In this document: positions 54,847 to 64,000 of the stretch, piece by piece
Position numbering within the stretch: the first letter of the stretch is position 1
Layout: every line of letters begins with the position of its first letter
Source: Anastrepha obliqua
Taxonomy: Eukaryota; Arthropoda; Insecta; Diptera; Tephritidae
Direction of reading: 5' to 3'
Assembly: GCF_027943255.1 (NCBI RefSeq)
Contig: NC_072892.1
Span: forward strand, 167,278,792-167,342,791
Length of the DNA stretch: 64,000 nucleotides
Translations under genes and position numbers: made by a program
Notes under the pieces: generated by a model
Told to the model about the DNA's origin: nothing
The model's input: the letters and a program-made list of their open reading frames with translations, nothing else
The model's database searches: none

Positions 54847-55344
54847 TTTCTTTTTGGCTGCAGGGGAGTTCCAAAAACTATTCCGGCTAAATCCAGACTT
54901 GCCTGAGCACCTTTTTTTCTTTTTTTTTATTTCTTCCAGCTAATTTAATTCTAAATTCTGATTTTATACTACTAGTTTTTAGCTACATTGTGATTTATCG
55001 CAGCTGGATGTTATCAACGACTCGTAGGAGAGCAGTTGGGAATATCCATGGGTCAGTTGTCCCCTAGCCTCGGCCTTCATTGTATAGCAGATGCAATCAA
55101 CTGTTTCATATTATGCACAAAGGTAAAGTTTCCTATGCTATTCTTTAAGTTATTCCCGCATTTTGAAATTTAATGTGACGGAGATGCCACTCTTTGTCAG
55201 TTTGAATGTATATAAGAAGTCAGATGTTGAGTGTTACTTAACATAAATTTGTGAGTAGCATAATCGTTAGAGCAAACGACAAATATTGGAGACAAAATTA
55301 ACAATTGTCGAATCGTCGCACTACTGGTTTGTGAACAATGATTT
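54847..55344. other. Spacer, nothing recognised
   Basis: Non-coding, with a poly-T run at about 54910-54935. Confidence 0.4.
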
Positions 55345-55745
55345 TGAAGAAGATATCCACTTTGAAGTGGCATATAGAAACCGACTTCGCTGGCGCATAA
55401 CGAAACTGTGTTATCAGATTCAGCAAATGTTGCAGCGGACGATATTCTAAAATTAGAGCACTCACTTTTGCATTTTACTGATAATACGGAATCACCAAGT
55501 GAGCAAATATACAAGCAACTGCGTAAAGTCGACAGTAGTCACAAAAAAACGCAATTATTTCTATTTAAATAAGTTCTATACAAATTATGTTAGCAACGCT
55601 CCTATTCAACAAAAGCACGTTCGTGATCTTAATGAGATCTCCAATCCTAACATGAACTATTAGAGTCTATCTTTTACTTAGTTAGAAATAAAATTGTATA
55701 TTTTAGTTAGCGGTAAATTTTTAAGTGAATTATGTATATACATAT
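55345..55745 (+). repeat. Direct repeat unit 1 (hAT flanks)
   Basis: About 390 bp starting near GAAGATATCCACTTTGAAGT, repeated in direct orientation at 57525-57925 with about 93% identity by eye. In the second copy it reads as 106 codons (see that entry). This copy has a deletion of GAAGC-like bases and lacks the open frame. Confidence 0.8.
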
Positions 55746-55794
55746 TTTCATTATTATTTAGAATAGGTGGGCACTTTGCAGTAACAGTAAAAAT

Positions 55795-56812
55795 GCAGTA
55801 AATATAATATTTTACTGATATTGCAATTTAATTTTCATTACCAGTAAACTTTTACTGATTACTGAAAAAAATTACAGTAAAAATATTTTTTTACTGATTA
55901 CTGAAAAAAATTACAGTAAAAATATTTTTTTACTGATTACTGAAAAAAATTGCAGTAAAAATATTTTTTTACTGATTACTGAAAAAAAAATTGCAGTAAA
56001 AATATTTTTTTACTGATTACTGAAAAAATTTGCAGTAAAAATATTTTTTTACTGATTACTGAAAAAAATTGCAGTAAAAATATTTTTTTACTGATTACTG
56101 AAAAAAAATTGCAGTAAATATATTTTTTTACTGATTACTGAAAAAAATTTGCAGTAAAAATATTTTTTTACTGATTACTGAAAAATATTTTTTTACTGAT
56201 TACTGAAAAAAAAATTGCAGTAAAAATATTTTTTTACTGATTACTGAAAAAATTTGCAGTAAAAATATTTTTTTACTGATTACTGAAAAAAATTGCAGTA
56301 AAAATATTTTTTTACTGATTACTGAAAAAAAATTGCAGTAAATATATTTTTTTACTGATTACTGAAAAAAATTTGCAGTCAAAATATTTTTTTACTGATT
56401 ACTGAAAAATATTTTTTTACTGATTACTGAAAAAAATTACAGTAAAAATATTTTTTTACTGATTACTGAAAAAAATTGCAGTAAAAATATTTTTTTACTG
56501 ATTACTGAAAAAAAATTGCAGTAAAAATATTTTTTTACTGATTACTGAAAAAAATTGCAGTAAAAATATTTTTTTACTGATTACTGAAAAAAAATTGCAG
56601 TAAAAATATTTTTTTACTGATTACTGAAAAAAAATTGCAGTAAAAATATTTTTTTACTGATTACTGAAAAAAATTACAGTAAAAATATTTTTTTACTGAT
56701 TACTGAAAAAAATGCAGTAAAAATATTTTTTTACTGATTACTGAAAAAAAATGCAGTAAAAATATGTTTTTACTGATTACTGAAAAAAATTGCAGTAAAA
56801 ATACTGTTAATA
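55795..56812 (+). repeat. Minisatellite, about 38-bp unit, about 26 copies
   Basis: Unit TTTTTACTGATTACTGAAAA plus AAATTGCAGTAAAAATAT, with homonucleotide length variation. CAGTAAAAATA and TATTTTTTTACTG make each unit a near-palindrome. Two units are shortened in the same way (near 56180 and 56405), indicating block duplication. Lies directly beyond the C-terminus of the hAT transposase remnant. Confidence 0.92.
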
Positions 56813-56829
56813 TAATTTGATTTGATATT

Positions 56830-57516
56830 AGCTATTTGCCTTTCTTAACACAAGCATTTTAAAATTTGCATCGCTGAGTTTTTGCCTTCTGGACCGATTT
56901 ACAATTCCAGCGAATGAAAACAACTGTTCTACAGGTGCAGATGACGGTAATGGGGTATTATATTTTAAAAATACGTTTTTAATAGCCTGATATAATTATC
57001 TAGGCAACTTGTTGTTTCTTCTCGTTCGGCCAGGTATAAGAGCGTTTCTTGAAGATAATTTTCCGAGTCAGTGGAACCACATTGTATGCTAATATCTATT
57101 TAAATAAATATATGCATAAAACAAATATTTAATTGAAAACCAAGTGTAAAAAGTTTACCATTACTTTCATCCCCGAAGTCAGGTGGTTGAGGTAGAATAC
57201 GAGTTTTGGCACAGGCTACTTTTCCATACTTGACCACATAAGTGTTGAACATTTTTTTAACTTCCTCTTCTGTTTGCGTTTTAGCTGTTTCTAAAAGAGC
57301 TTTCACAAATCGCAACTTAATGTCAGGAACAGAAATAGCGGCAATAACAGCATCCCAAGCGTCAGGCTGAATCAGGAAGTACTTTTCAAATCTTTTAAGC
57401 AAAGCTTCATGCATTTTTTTGCTACTTTCGGTTGAATACTTAAAACTTTTAGGCTCCAAACGACGCATTTTTATTCTTAAGGACACTATAATGGGTATGA
57501 AATAACCAAAATACAT
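56830..57516 (-). pseudogene. hAT transposase remnants
   Basis: Minus strand. 57516-57100 encodes KMHEALLKRFEKYFLIQPDA and IKLRFVKALLETAK, a middle segment of hAT-type transposases. 56955-56830 encodes the conserved C-terminal dimerisation motif PLPSSAPVEQLFSFAGIVNR, SRRQKLSDANFKMLVLRKAN. The catalytic region in between is partly lost. The minisatellite takes the position of the 3' subterminal region. Confidence 0.72.
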
Positions 57517-57524
57517 GGTCTTTT

Positions 57525-57925
57525 CACCCTGAAGATATCCACTTTGAAGTGGAATATAGAAACCGACTTCGAAGCTGTGTTATCAGATTCAGCAAATGTT
57601 GCAGGGGACGAAATTCTAAAATTAGAGCACTCACACTTGCATTTTACTGATAATACGGAACCACCAAGTGAGCAAATATACAAGCAATCGCGTAAAGTCG
57701 ACAGTAGTCACAAAAAAAAAATGCAATTATTTTTATATTATTTAAATAAGTTCTATACAAATTATGTTAGCAACGCTCCTATTCAACAAAAGCACGTTCG
57801 TGATCTTAATGAGATCTCCAATCCTAACATGAACTATAGCTATTCGAGTCTATCTTTTACTTAGTTAGAAATAAAATTGTATATTTTAGTTAGCGGTAAA
57901 TTTTTAAGTGAATTATGTATATACA
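57525..57925 (+). repeat. Direct repeat unit 2 with a 106-codon ORF
   Basis: Second copy of the 55345-55745 unit. It carries an open frame 57544-57864 (DFEAVLSDSANVAGDEILKL, QIYKQSRKVDSSHKKKMQLF, VRDLNEISNPNMNYSYSSLS). The end is followed by AATAAAATTG, as at a transcript 3' end. The family was not recognised. It may be a C-terminal coding piece captured in a segmental duplication. Confidence 0.6.
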
Positions 57926-58249
57926 TTATTATTTAGTTTTACTAGTCAGTCTGAAATTATATTTTCTTGACTTCTTGAAATAAATAAATGAAAGATATTT
58001 AAATAAAATTTCAGCGTAACGAGTTTTTTATGAGATTTTTAAACAGCCAAAAAATTGATAAGCAACTATGGTATGGGCGACTATGGTGTAGAAAATAATC
58101 TGTTTATTATTTATTCAGTAATAATTTGAAAACCATTCCTTTATGTATTCAGCAGCTAGGAATAGTAGTAACTTTAAATAAATTTAAATAAATAAAAGGT
58201 ATTCAAAAAAACAAAAAAGCCTCTTTCAATCGAACTTAATTTGTTGCGA

Positions 58250-59236
58250 AGTAAAAGGTGACGCCTAAATGTCAGTAGTGAATAATTCTTAGACGGTATT
58301 TTTTTATGTCATCTTTGACATTTGTCAAGTGGTCAGATGTACGATTTTACTCGATAGAATAACGCGTTACAATTTTTGAAAATTATTTTGAAAACGGTCG
58401 ATCGTTAAGAAATCTATATCACAAAATTCGTAATTTTTTTGGTGAAAATAATCGTCCGAACGCACAGTGCGGCCGATTCCCGAAAAGCTGGCCAAAACTC
58501 AAAAAATTAAGTAATTGATTCAAAATTTCTTACTCGGGGGTTGTCGGGGTCGCTGATTACGAATTTGATCTTAAAATTTTGAAAATCCACCCACTTCCAC
58601 CCATTGGCCACCCCCTCACGTGAAATAGCGTATATTCTAGAACATAATCAAGATGCATGTAAATTTATATGTTTTCGGGGTCGCAAGGTAGCAAGTGTAG
58701 CAGCTGAATCTTGTTTTATTCAGTAACCATTACTTTTTTGAGTAACCTTTAATAGGTTTCAAAGCAGCATATGAGGGCGTTGTATTACTATACAGTTTGA
58801 AAACTCAAATTTTATAAAAAAAATTGCAAAAAATGTATCTACGTATTGCTGCGGCTAAAAACTTTGTGTCGAGGTATTGATATGTACTAAAGATTTTGTC
58901 GTATTTTACTAACCTTCCGAAGATGATTCCATTTGGTTTTGTTCAATTTACTCCATTACAAAATCTTTCAAATGTGTACAACTTTCACTATTCATCGACA
59001 GTAATACGATGCTCAAACGAAGGCCACGTTGCGACTGAAAATACAGAGGATACTTAGGGTACAGGACGTTGCTATGAACGCTTTTCACTACTTAAGGCAT
59101 TACTGTAGCCAACCCAAAGACAAAAAAACTCTATCTAGAAACTTTTTTTTTCGACTTTTGGCCAGCTTTTTGGGAATTGGCCGCACTGTGGAACGAGTCG
59201 ATAATTTAATTAATAATTTAATCGCCACTCGAAGTG
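58250..59236 (+). mobile_element. mariner-like element copy, interrupted by the Transib-like element
   Basis: 58250-58462 matches the left part of the element at 59605 (GTGACGCCTAAATGTCAGTA; ATAGAATAACGCGTTAC; AAAACGGTCGATCGTTAAG). 59191-59236 continues it (GAGTCGATAATTTAATT). It is truncated beyond that. Confidence 0.6.
58463..59190. mobile_element. Transib-like non-autonomous element with CACAGTG ends, 5-bp duplication
   Basis: 728 bp. Both ends read CACAGTGCGGCC(G/A)ATTCCC followed by (G/A)AAAAGCTGGCCAAAA, an inverted repeat of about 35 bp with two mismatches. GAACG flanks both sides (58458-58462 and 59191-59195). The pre-insertion site can be checked against the sister copy at about 59765-59785. 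The CACAGTG tip equals the RSS heptamer. Transib ends begin with a CACWRTG-like heptamer and make 5-bp duplications. Interior non-coding; a 72-codon ORF over the right end is fortuitous. Confidence 0.75.
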
Positions 59237-59239
59237 TAA

Positions 59240-59600
59240 CCAATTAAAAAGACCATAAATTTAGTTTGGAAAGTTACTTTTATTCAATTCAAAGTAAAAA
59301 ATGTGTGAAAATAATACAAAACTAAGAATCAATTTACTTTTGTTCGATATGACCACCTTTTACCTTGACTATGGCCTTGAGACGGTCCAGAAACGAATCG
59401 CAAGCTGCCCGAATGTGACTTGCAGGCATTTTGGACCCCATTTCATAGAATTCACTTTGTTCTTTTAAATAACTTGAGCATGATATAAATAATATGCTTT
59501 CGATTCCCCAACCATCTAGCGACTTGTGAATATAACAACAAACCGCTCGTTGTACGAGTATAGGCATTTGGCAGCATTGAACTGATTCACTGAAGTACAA
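59240..59600 (-). pseudogene. mariner-like transposase C-terminal fragment
   Basis: Minus-strand frame ends MGSKMPASHIRAACDSFLDR, LKAIVKVKGGHIEQK-stop at 59334-59336. This is the common C-terminus of insect mariner-like transposases (IRAACNSFLERLRAIVRAKGGHIE pattern). Truncated upstream by the element at 59605. Confidence 0.62.
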
Positions 59601-59604
59601 TGTA

Positions 59605-60737
59605 TGAAAAGGGTCTTTCAAAAGTGATGCCTAGATGCCAGTAATAGTAGACGATGTAGAATTTTCTACAATAGAACAACGCGTTAAAGTCATTAAAATT
59701 TACTATGAAAATGGTCGATCGAGAAAAAAATTTCGCAAACTTCGTAATGTTTTTGTTGGAAATAATTATCCGAATAAGTCGACAATTCAAAGGTTGGTGA
59801 AAGAGCTTCAAGAAATCTGGTTCTATTGAGGATAGAAAAATGACTGGCAGGCCGACATTGTTTTGCGAAGCAAAGTCTAAACCCACAAAAGACCATGAGG
59901 TCGAAGTGCGAACCTCCAATAATTCTAAATCTAAGTCTATGTGAATATGCCAAGAACGATTCTAGAGCTAAAACACCACCTTCGAATCAAGGTTGCTGAA
60001 CTCAATGCGATGTGAGTGAACGAGTCCTTGAAAATTTGAATTCCTTTTCCCGTGCTTATGGTAGCTGGCGAAAATCCTCCACTGAACCCTCCCCGAGGGG
60101 GCCGGCTGGTAATAAATACTACAGTTTTCCCATTTTCAGGAGGCACTTAGCTAACTTAAGGGTACTATGGTTAGTGTTCGATACTCCTCAATAGTACAGC
60201 ACTACTCAAAGTATTTTTAACGTGGTCGTGGGTGAAGGGCTTGATTAAGGTGTGATGCGACCCGTGCCGAGAATCTGTCAGGGCCCTTTTTCATAAATAA
60301 CCAAGTCTCGAACGGAGACCCTTCGTAATAACTGGCCTTGCCCGTGTAGTTCGGAGCTATGCACGGACGGGCATCCTTTCCCCGACACTCGTGGGTCTAA
60401 AATGCAAAGTCCTAATACAAAAACAAACAAAAAAAGGAGATCGGTCCTCCTTCTAACAGACCGACAGGAACAACCAGTTCCGCAATACGAGCAACGGTTG
60501 CACCGAGCTCAAAGAAAACATCATCTATCGGCTTAATAAGTCGATCTGAGCAAATAGTGACAGCCAGTGACTTAGAGTTACTTATGGTGGACATTCAAGT
60601 GATGTTATTTTTTATGTATGTATATATAATTGTTAAGAGCCGTATTTTGGATAAAAATAGTGCAACCAAAAAAAGTCTAAATTTTTACTTGTTTTATTTT
60701 AAAACAGTATCTAGGTGCGTCTTTTGAAAGTCCCTTC
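59605..60737 (+). mobile_element. mariner-like element with TIRs, carrying an internal insertion
   Basis: Ends GAAAAGGGTCTTTCAAAAGT on the left and the inverse GAAGGGACTTTCAAAAGACG on the right, with TA flanks. The plus strand encodes MPVIVDDVEFSTIEQRVKVI, KIYYENGRSRKKFRKL (59635-59829) and shortly after SRMILELKHHLRIKVAELNA-like sequence. 60040-60600 is foreign: it contains a LINE-like 3' UTR (GTGCGACCCGTG; CCCCGACACTCGTGGGTCTA) with an A-rich end at about 60418-60435 and a further unidentified piece. The tail resumes near 60635 (AAGAGCCGTATTTTGGATAA). Confidence 0.65.
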
Positions 60738-61043
60738 ATATACTTGTAGAAGTGAAATAAGAAAATTTGGTAAGTAATCATGTTTTTGGTGGAGAAGGAC
60801 TTAGCTTCACTCGGCCAAAATCGCTTAAGCGGTTGTCGTGCCAATTAAGAAGAAGAAGATGCATGTTTTTGTTGCGATTGTACATGAAGGCTACGCTAAA
60901 AAAACTACAATTTGATTCCTTCAAAAGTATTGAATATTCAAAAAATAAATTAGTTTTACTTCAAATTTTTTGACGGATTTTTGAAGTTCCATAATTTGTT
61001 GATATTGCTATTAGCGTTGCCACATTGATAATAAATAAATAAA

Positions 61044-61349
61044 TAATTGGTGTGTACACTTCTGTTATGTGTTTTACCGAGCTTCTCTTCCTATTTGTGG
61101 CGTGCATCTTGATTTTGTTCCACAAAAAGAAGGACCTACAGTTTTGAGCTGACTCCGAACGGCAGATATTTTTGTGAGGAGTTTTTTTGTGGAAAAAATA
61201 CACTCGAAGGTTTGCCATTGCCTGCCGAGGGGTGACCGCTATTATTATAGAAAACACTTTTTCTAAAATTTTGCTGTTCATGCACGGCGATTCGAACTTA
61301 CGCACTCCCAAAGGGTAGTCACACACCAACGCACTCGGCTACGGCGGCA
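61044..61349 (-). mobile_element. tRNA-derived SINE copy
   Basis: Full-length minus-strand copy with AATAAATAAATAATTGG tail and head at GGCTACGGCGGC (61337-61349). The B box is slightly degraded (gattcgaactt complement). Confidence 0.83.
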
Positions 61350-61399
61350 ACAGCTAATAGTTGAAAATAATTTATGGTATTTCGAAATTTAAAAACTGT

Positions 61400-62460
61400 A
61401 TACTATTGATTGTCCGGAAAGAAATTGCCCATTTTTTAAAAGAGAGTAAATAAATTTTTATTGAAACTTATAATGAACTTTAATATATTATATATTTTCC
61501 ATTTTGTTCGATAACCTTTTGCCATCTTTTCGACAAATTCATTATTCCGCGCTCATAGAACTTCTGACTGAACCAAGTGCGATTTTACAGCCTGCAAAGA
61601 CCGAAACAAATAGTAGTGTGACAATGCAAAGTCAGGGCTATATGGTGGATGCATCAAAAGCTCCCAGCCAAGCTCTCTCAGTTTTTTTCGAGTGACTAAA
61701 GTGCGGTCTAGCGTTGTTCTAATGAAATATTACACCTTTACGATTGATCAATTCTGGTCGCTTCTCGTTGATGGTTATATTCAATTTGCCCAATTGTTGG
61801 CAGTAGACATCCGAAATAATCGTTTGGTTCCTCTGAAGCAGCCCAAAATATACCATATCCTTCCAGTCCCACCAAACTGACAGCATAATTTTCTTTTGGT
61901 AAATATCAGCCTTTGAAGTGATTTGTGGCGCTTCATCATGCTTGGACCATGATCGTTTTTGATTGAAGTTATTGTAAACAATCCATTTTTCTTCACCAGT
62001 GATAATCCGCTTCAAAAACGAATCGACTTCATTGTGTTTAAGATGCAAATCACAAGCTTTGATTCGGTTTGCTAAATGAATTTCTTTTAATTCATGTGGT
62101 ACCCAAACATCAAGCCTTTTACCAGTCCAAGACTCTTTATATGCTCATGAACGGTTGATTTTGGTATTATTAATTTCTCTCCAATCTCACGCAAAGTTAC
62201 ATGACAATCCAATTCGATTAAAGCCTCGATAACGTCTTCATCGACATCACTTGGCCGCCGTGAACGTGGCTCATCTTTAAGTGAAAAATCTCCAGAACTG
62301 AATTTGATAAACCTATTTCGACACTGTCTTTATTTTAAGGCTTTATCACCATACAAATCACGCAACTTTTTAACAACCTTCTCTGCGATTTTTCTCTAAC
62401 GGAAATAATAAAGTAAAATATGACGAAAATGCTCTTTTGTGGGCTCCATATTAAAATTGA
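61400..62460 (-). pseudogene. mariner transposase, nearly full length, decayed
   Basis: Starts MEPTKEHFRHILLYYF near 62450, with stops and shifts. It continues KLRDLYGDKALK, FSSGDFSLKDEPRSRRPSDV, VTLREIGEKLIIPKSTVHEH, WVPHELKEIHLANRIKACD, and then an open stretch 62048-61719 with IITGEEKWIVYNN (first Asp replaced by Glu), KIMLSVWWDWKDMVYFGLL. The end is broken but retains PYSPDFASSDYYLF-like and FYERGIMNLSKRWQK motifs near 61640-61510. Similar to SETMAR-type mariners. TIRs were not resolved. Confidence 0.72.
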
Positions 62461-63039
62461 CGCCAAACAAACAAATATAAACAAAATTACGCGCACTTTT
62501 TTTCTAAAGCAAGCTAAAAGTGACCCTCAATCTGGTACGAATTTTTCGAAGAGGATGTTATAGTTCTAGGACCCTGTTTATGGAGGAATACTTTTCTTTC
62601 TTAAGCTTGCAAATTCGCTCTTGGTGCCATCCGTGAGGTTCCCATACGGCAACTCCGTTTCTTGTAATTGGCTTAATTTTTAGTCCACAACAAACAACAA
62701 CACTGAGAAAAACGAGAACATTTAGCGTATTGACCGATCACAAGCAACTCGATTCCCTCTTCTTTTCTTCAATCCCAATTCCTACGTCCCTCTTCAGATT
62801 GGTGGCAAAGCCAGTAGCACCAGACCTAAGCTCAGGTGCAGAAGGCTAACCACCTACATATCTTAAACTTTTGGATTACTGAAACCGATGAAAGTCTATG
62901 TTCCACCTAAGAAGCACGGAAATATATGTACAAGTATATATCAATGAATTTTAGAATTGCAACTTAGTGGGCGTCAACAAAGTGCAGCAGCACCAGAAGG
63001 CATTGACCGAGTGTATGACATTGTTTGTATTTCAGATCC
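62461..63039. other. Spacer, nothing recognised
   Basis: No coding similarity or terminal repeats identified. Confidence 0.4.
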
Positions 63040-63556
63040 AAGTATGGGCTTGCTTATTTTTTTTTTCCTTGTTCACTCCACTCGGGAGCATAGGGCTTTG
63101 ATAAGGTCAGTTTTGTGTTGATTTCGTTAATCTATTTTTGCTTTCTGGCAGTGTAGGTGATCAGCCTGCCGCTACCAGTCCTAAGTAGTTGGAGTGCCCA
63201 CCTGTCGTTGCTTAGGAACAACGCCTTCTAACTGTTTAAAGCACCATCTGTGTTTCGTATTTTTCTGTCAGAAGGATCACACAGATGGTTGAGGACTTCG
63301 CTAAATTTGGTGTGTTAGCGCTATTACCGCGGTTGCCCGCTTCCTCTTGCTGGCGCCACTGATGCAATGTGTAACTGTATGTTTGTCTTTATTTTTGTGC
63401 GGGAGTAAGAACTAGAGCGATAAGGTATTTTGGGGTTGAGGAATTAATTTTTTTTTTTTACTAGGAAAGTAGGAAAATTTGAAAAAGCGGAATTCAAACC
63501 CACAACCTCTAGGATGGCAGGTTAGCGCACTTACGCTAGACTACCGAGGAGATGGA
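63040..63556 (-). mobile_element. Possible second tRNA-related SINE family
   Basis: On the minus strand 63556-63488 reads CTCGGTAGTCTAGCGTAAGT, GCGCTAACCTGCCATCC, GTGGGTTTGAATTCC: a tRNA-like head with A-box-like TAGTCTAGCGTAAG and B-box-like GGGTTTGAATTCC. The body would run leftwards to a T-rich stretch at 63055-63066 (an A tail on the minus strand). Only one copy in this window, so a degenerate tRNA pseudogene is an alternative. Confidence 0.45.
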
Positions 63557-63851
63557 ATTGCTTCTACCATTGGCATTTCATATGAACGAGTACTCTATAC
63601 TTTACATTAAGAATTAATAATATATGGAAAAGCTGTTCCGAAAGCTGGCGCGGCATCTGCCAACAATTCAACAGAGAAATTTGAAAAATCAGTACAGAGA
63701 TGATAAAAAAAATAATTGTAGAATCACTGGGAATAAGTTGATTGAAGTTGAATTGATTATATATTTAACTATTATATTAGTTTTATTTAAAAATTCAAAC
63801 TTTTTTTTTGTTTTCTCACTTTCACCCAACCCGTAGAGCTAATCAAATATA

Positions 63852-64000
63852 AGGTTGGCCAAAAAGTCTTGCGGTATTTCCGCAAGCTTGCCTTTGCAAG
63901 CGCGTAGTTCTAGTTGTATTCGTCGCATCGGTTCACGCTAGAGCTTTTTGGAAAGCTCTTTTCACGTGCTAACACGTGTTTGATTAATTGTTGTTTGTGA
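63852..64000 (+). mobile_element. Left end of a mariner, running off the window
   Basis: After TATA the sequence AAGGTTGGCCAAAAAGTCTT followed by GCGGTATTTCCGC is a typical mariner terminal repeat (GGTTGGC(C/T)AAAAAGT...TTGCGG type). The transposase would begin beyond 64000. It differs from the mariners elsewhere in the window. Confidence 0.65.

Noticed and set aside
55795..56812. CRISPR-like array
   Set aside because: Tandem minisatellite with no unique spacers, in an insect genome next to a hAT remnant.
1..64000. LTR retrotransposons or endogenous viral gag/env genes
   Set aside because: No LTR pairs, primer-binding sites, integrase or envelope-like frames were recognised; RT fragments all look non-LTR.

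Overview
This window is a transposon-dense, A+T-rich stretch of an insect nuclear genome, most likely a higher fly and plausibly a tephritid fruit fly. The reasons are GT-AG introns, an insect-type CLIP serine protease pair, an FKBP39-type nucleolar immunophilin that starts MFWG, and a very large, nested load of mariner, Tc1, Mutator-like, hAT, PIF/Harbinger, Helentron-like, LINE and tRNA-derived SINE copies. There are no bacterial operons, CRISPR arrays or rRNA genes.

Host genes are few. (i) 4346-4560 (+): a terminal exon resembling the last exon of a calcium-dependent mitochondrial ATP-Mg/Pi carrier (SCaMC), with degraded 5' codons. (ii) 11522-12986 (+): a complete five-exon FKBP39-like gene of 373 codons. 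(iii) 13894-14792 (-): a complete three-exon mitochondrial ribosomal protein bL9m gene of 255 codons, convergent with FKBP39. (iv) 26350-32741 (-): a complete four-exon CLIP-domain trypsin-like protease of 413 residues. (v) 33380-40334 (-): a tandem paralogue of that protease with three exons found and the signal-peptide exon not found. The two proteases share exon lengths (197 and 734 nt) and phases, so they are a duplicated pair. Their enlarged introns hold most of the transposons between 27 and 40 kb.

Mobile layout: 0-9 kb has LINE fragments, mariners and SINEs. 15.1-16.0 kb is a Harbinger deletion derivative with a TTA duplication. 16.6-17.6 kb is a Mutator-like element with a FLYWCH zinc-finger ORF and a 9-bp duplication. 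17.6-19.9 kb is a foldback-like element. 19.9-25.4 kb holds pogo, LINE, mariner-like and SINE remains. 27.3-28.9 kb is a Tc1 element with an uninterrupted transposase that lacks the first catalytic Asp. 34.9-36.1 and 51.6-52.7 kb are Helentron-like elements with huge (ATGTT)n arrays, sitting inside other transposons. 41-44.6 kb is a chain of TIR elements, SINEs, Tc1 and another Helentron-like copy that carries an endonuclease fragment. 45.5-46.3 kb is a foldback MITE inside a MITE. 47.7-50.8 kb is a TIR-flanked element encoding a decayed PIN/XPG-like nuclease with a Cys-rich tail. 54.2-54.8 kb is a second Mutator-like element with a 9-bp duplication. 55.8-57.5 kb is a hAT with an expanded minisatellite. 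58.46-59.19 kb is a Transib-like element whose ends read CACAGTG, with a 5-bp duplication. 59-64 kb is mariners and SINEs.

The most unusual items are the PIN/XPG-like TIR transposon, the RSS-heptamer-ended element, the two Mutator-like elements whose termini are built from iterated CCCGAA or TTCCCAA motifs, and the array-bearing Helentron-like family whose insertion sites can be read from the interrupted host transposons. All assignments come from reading the sequence; no database search was run.
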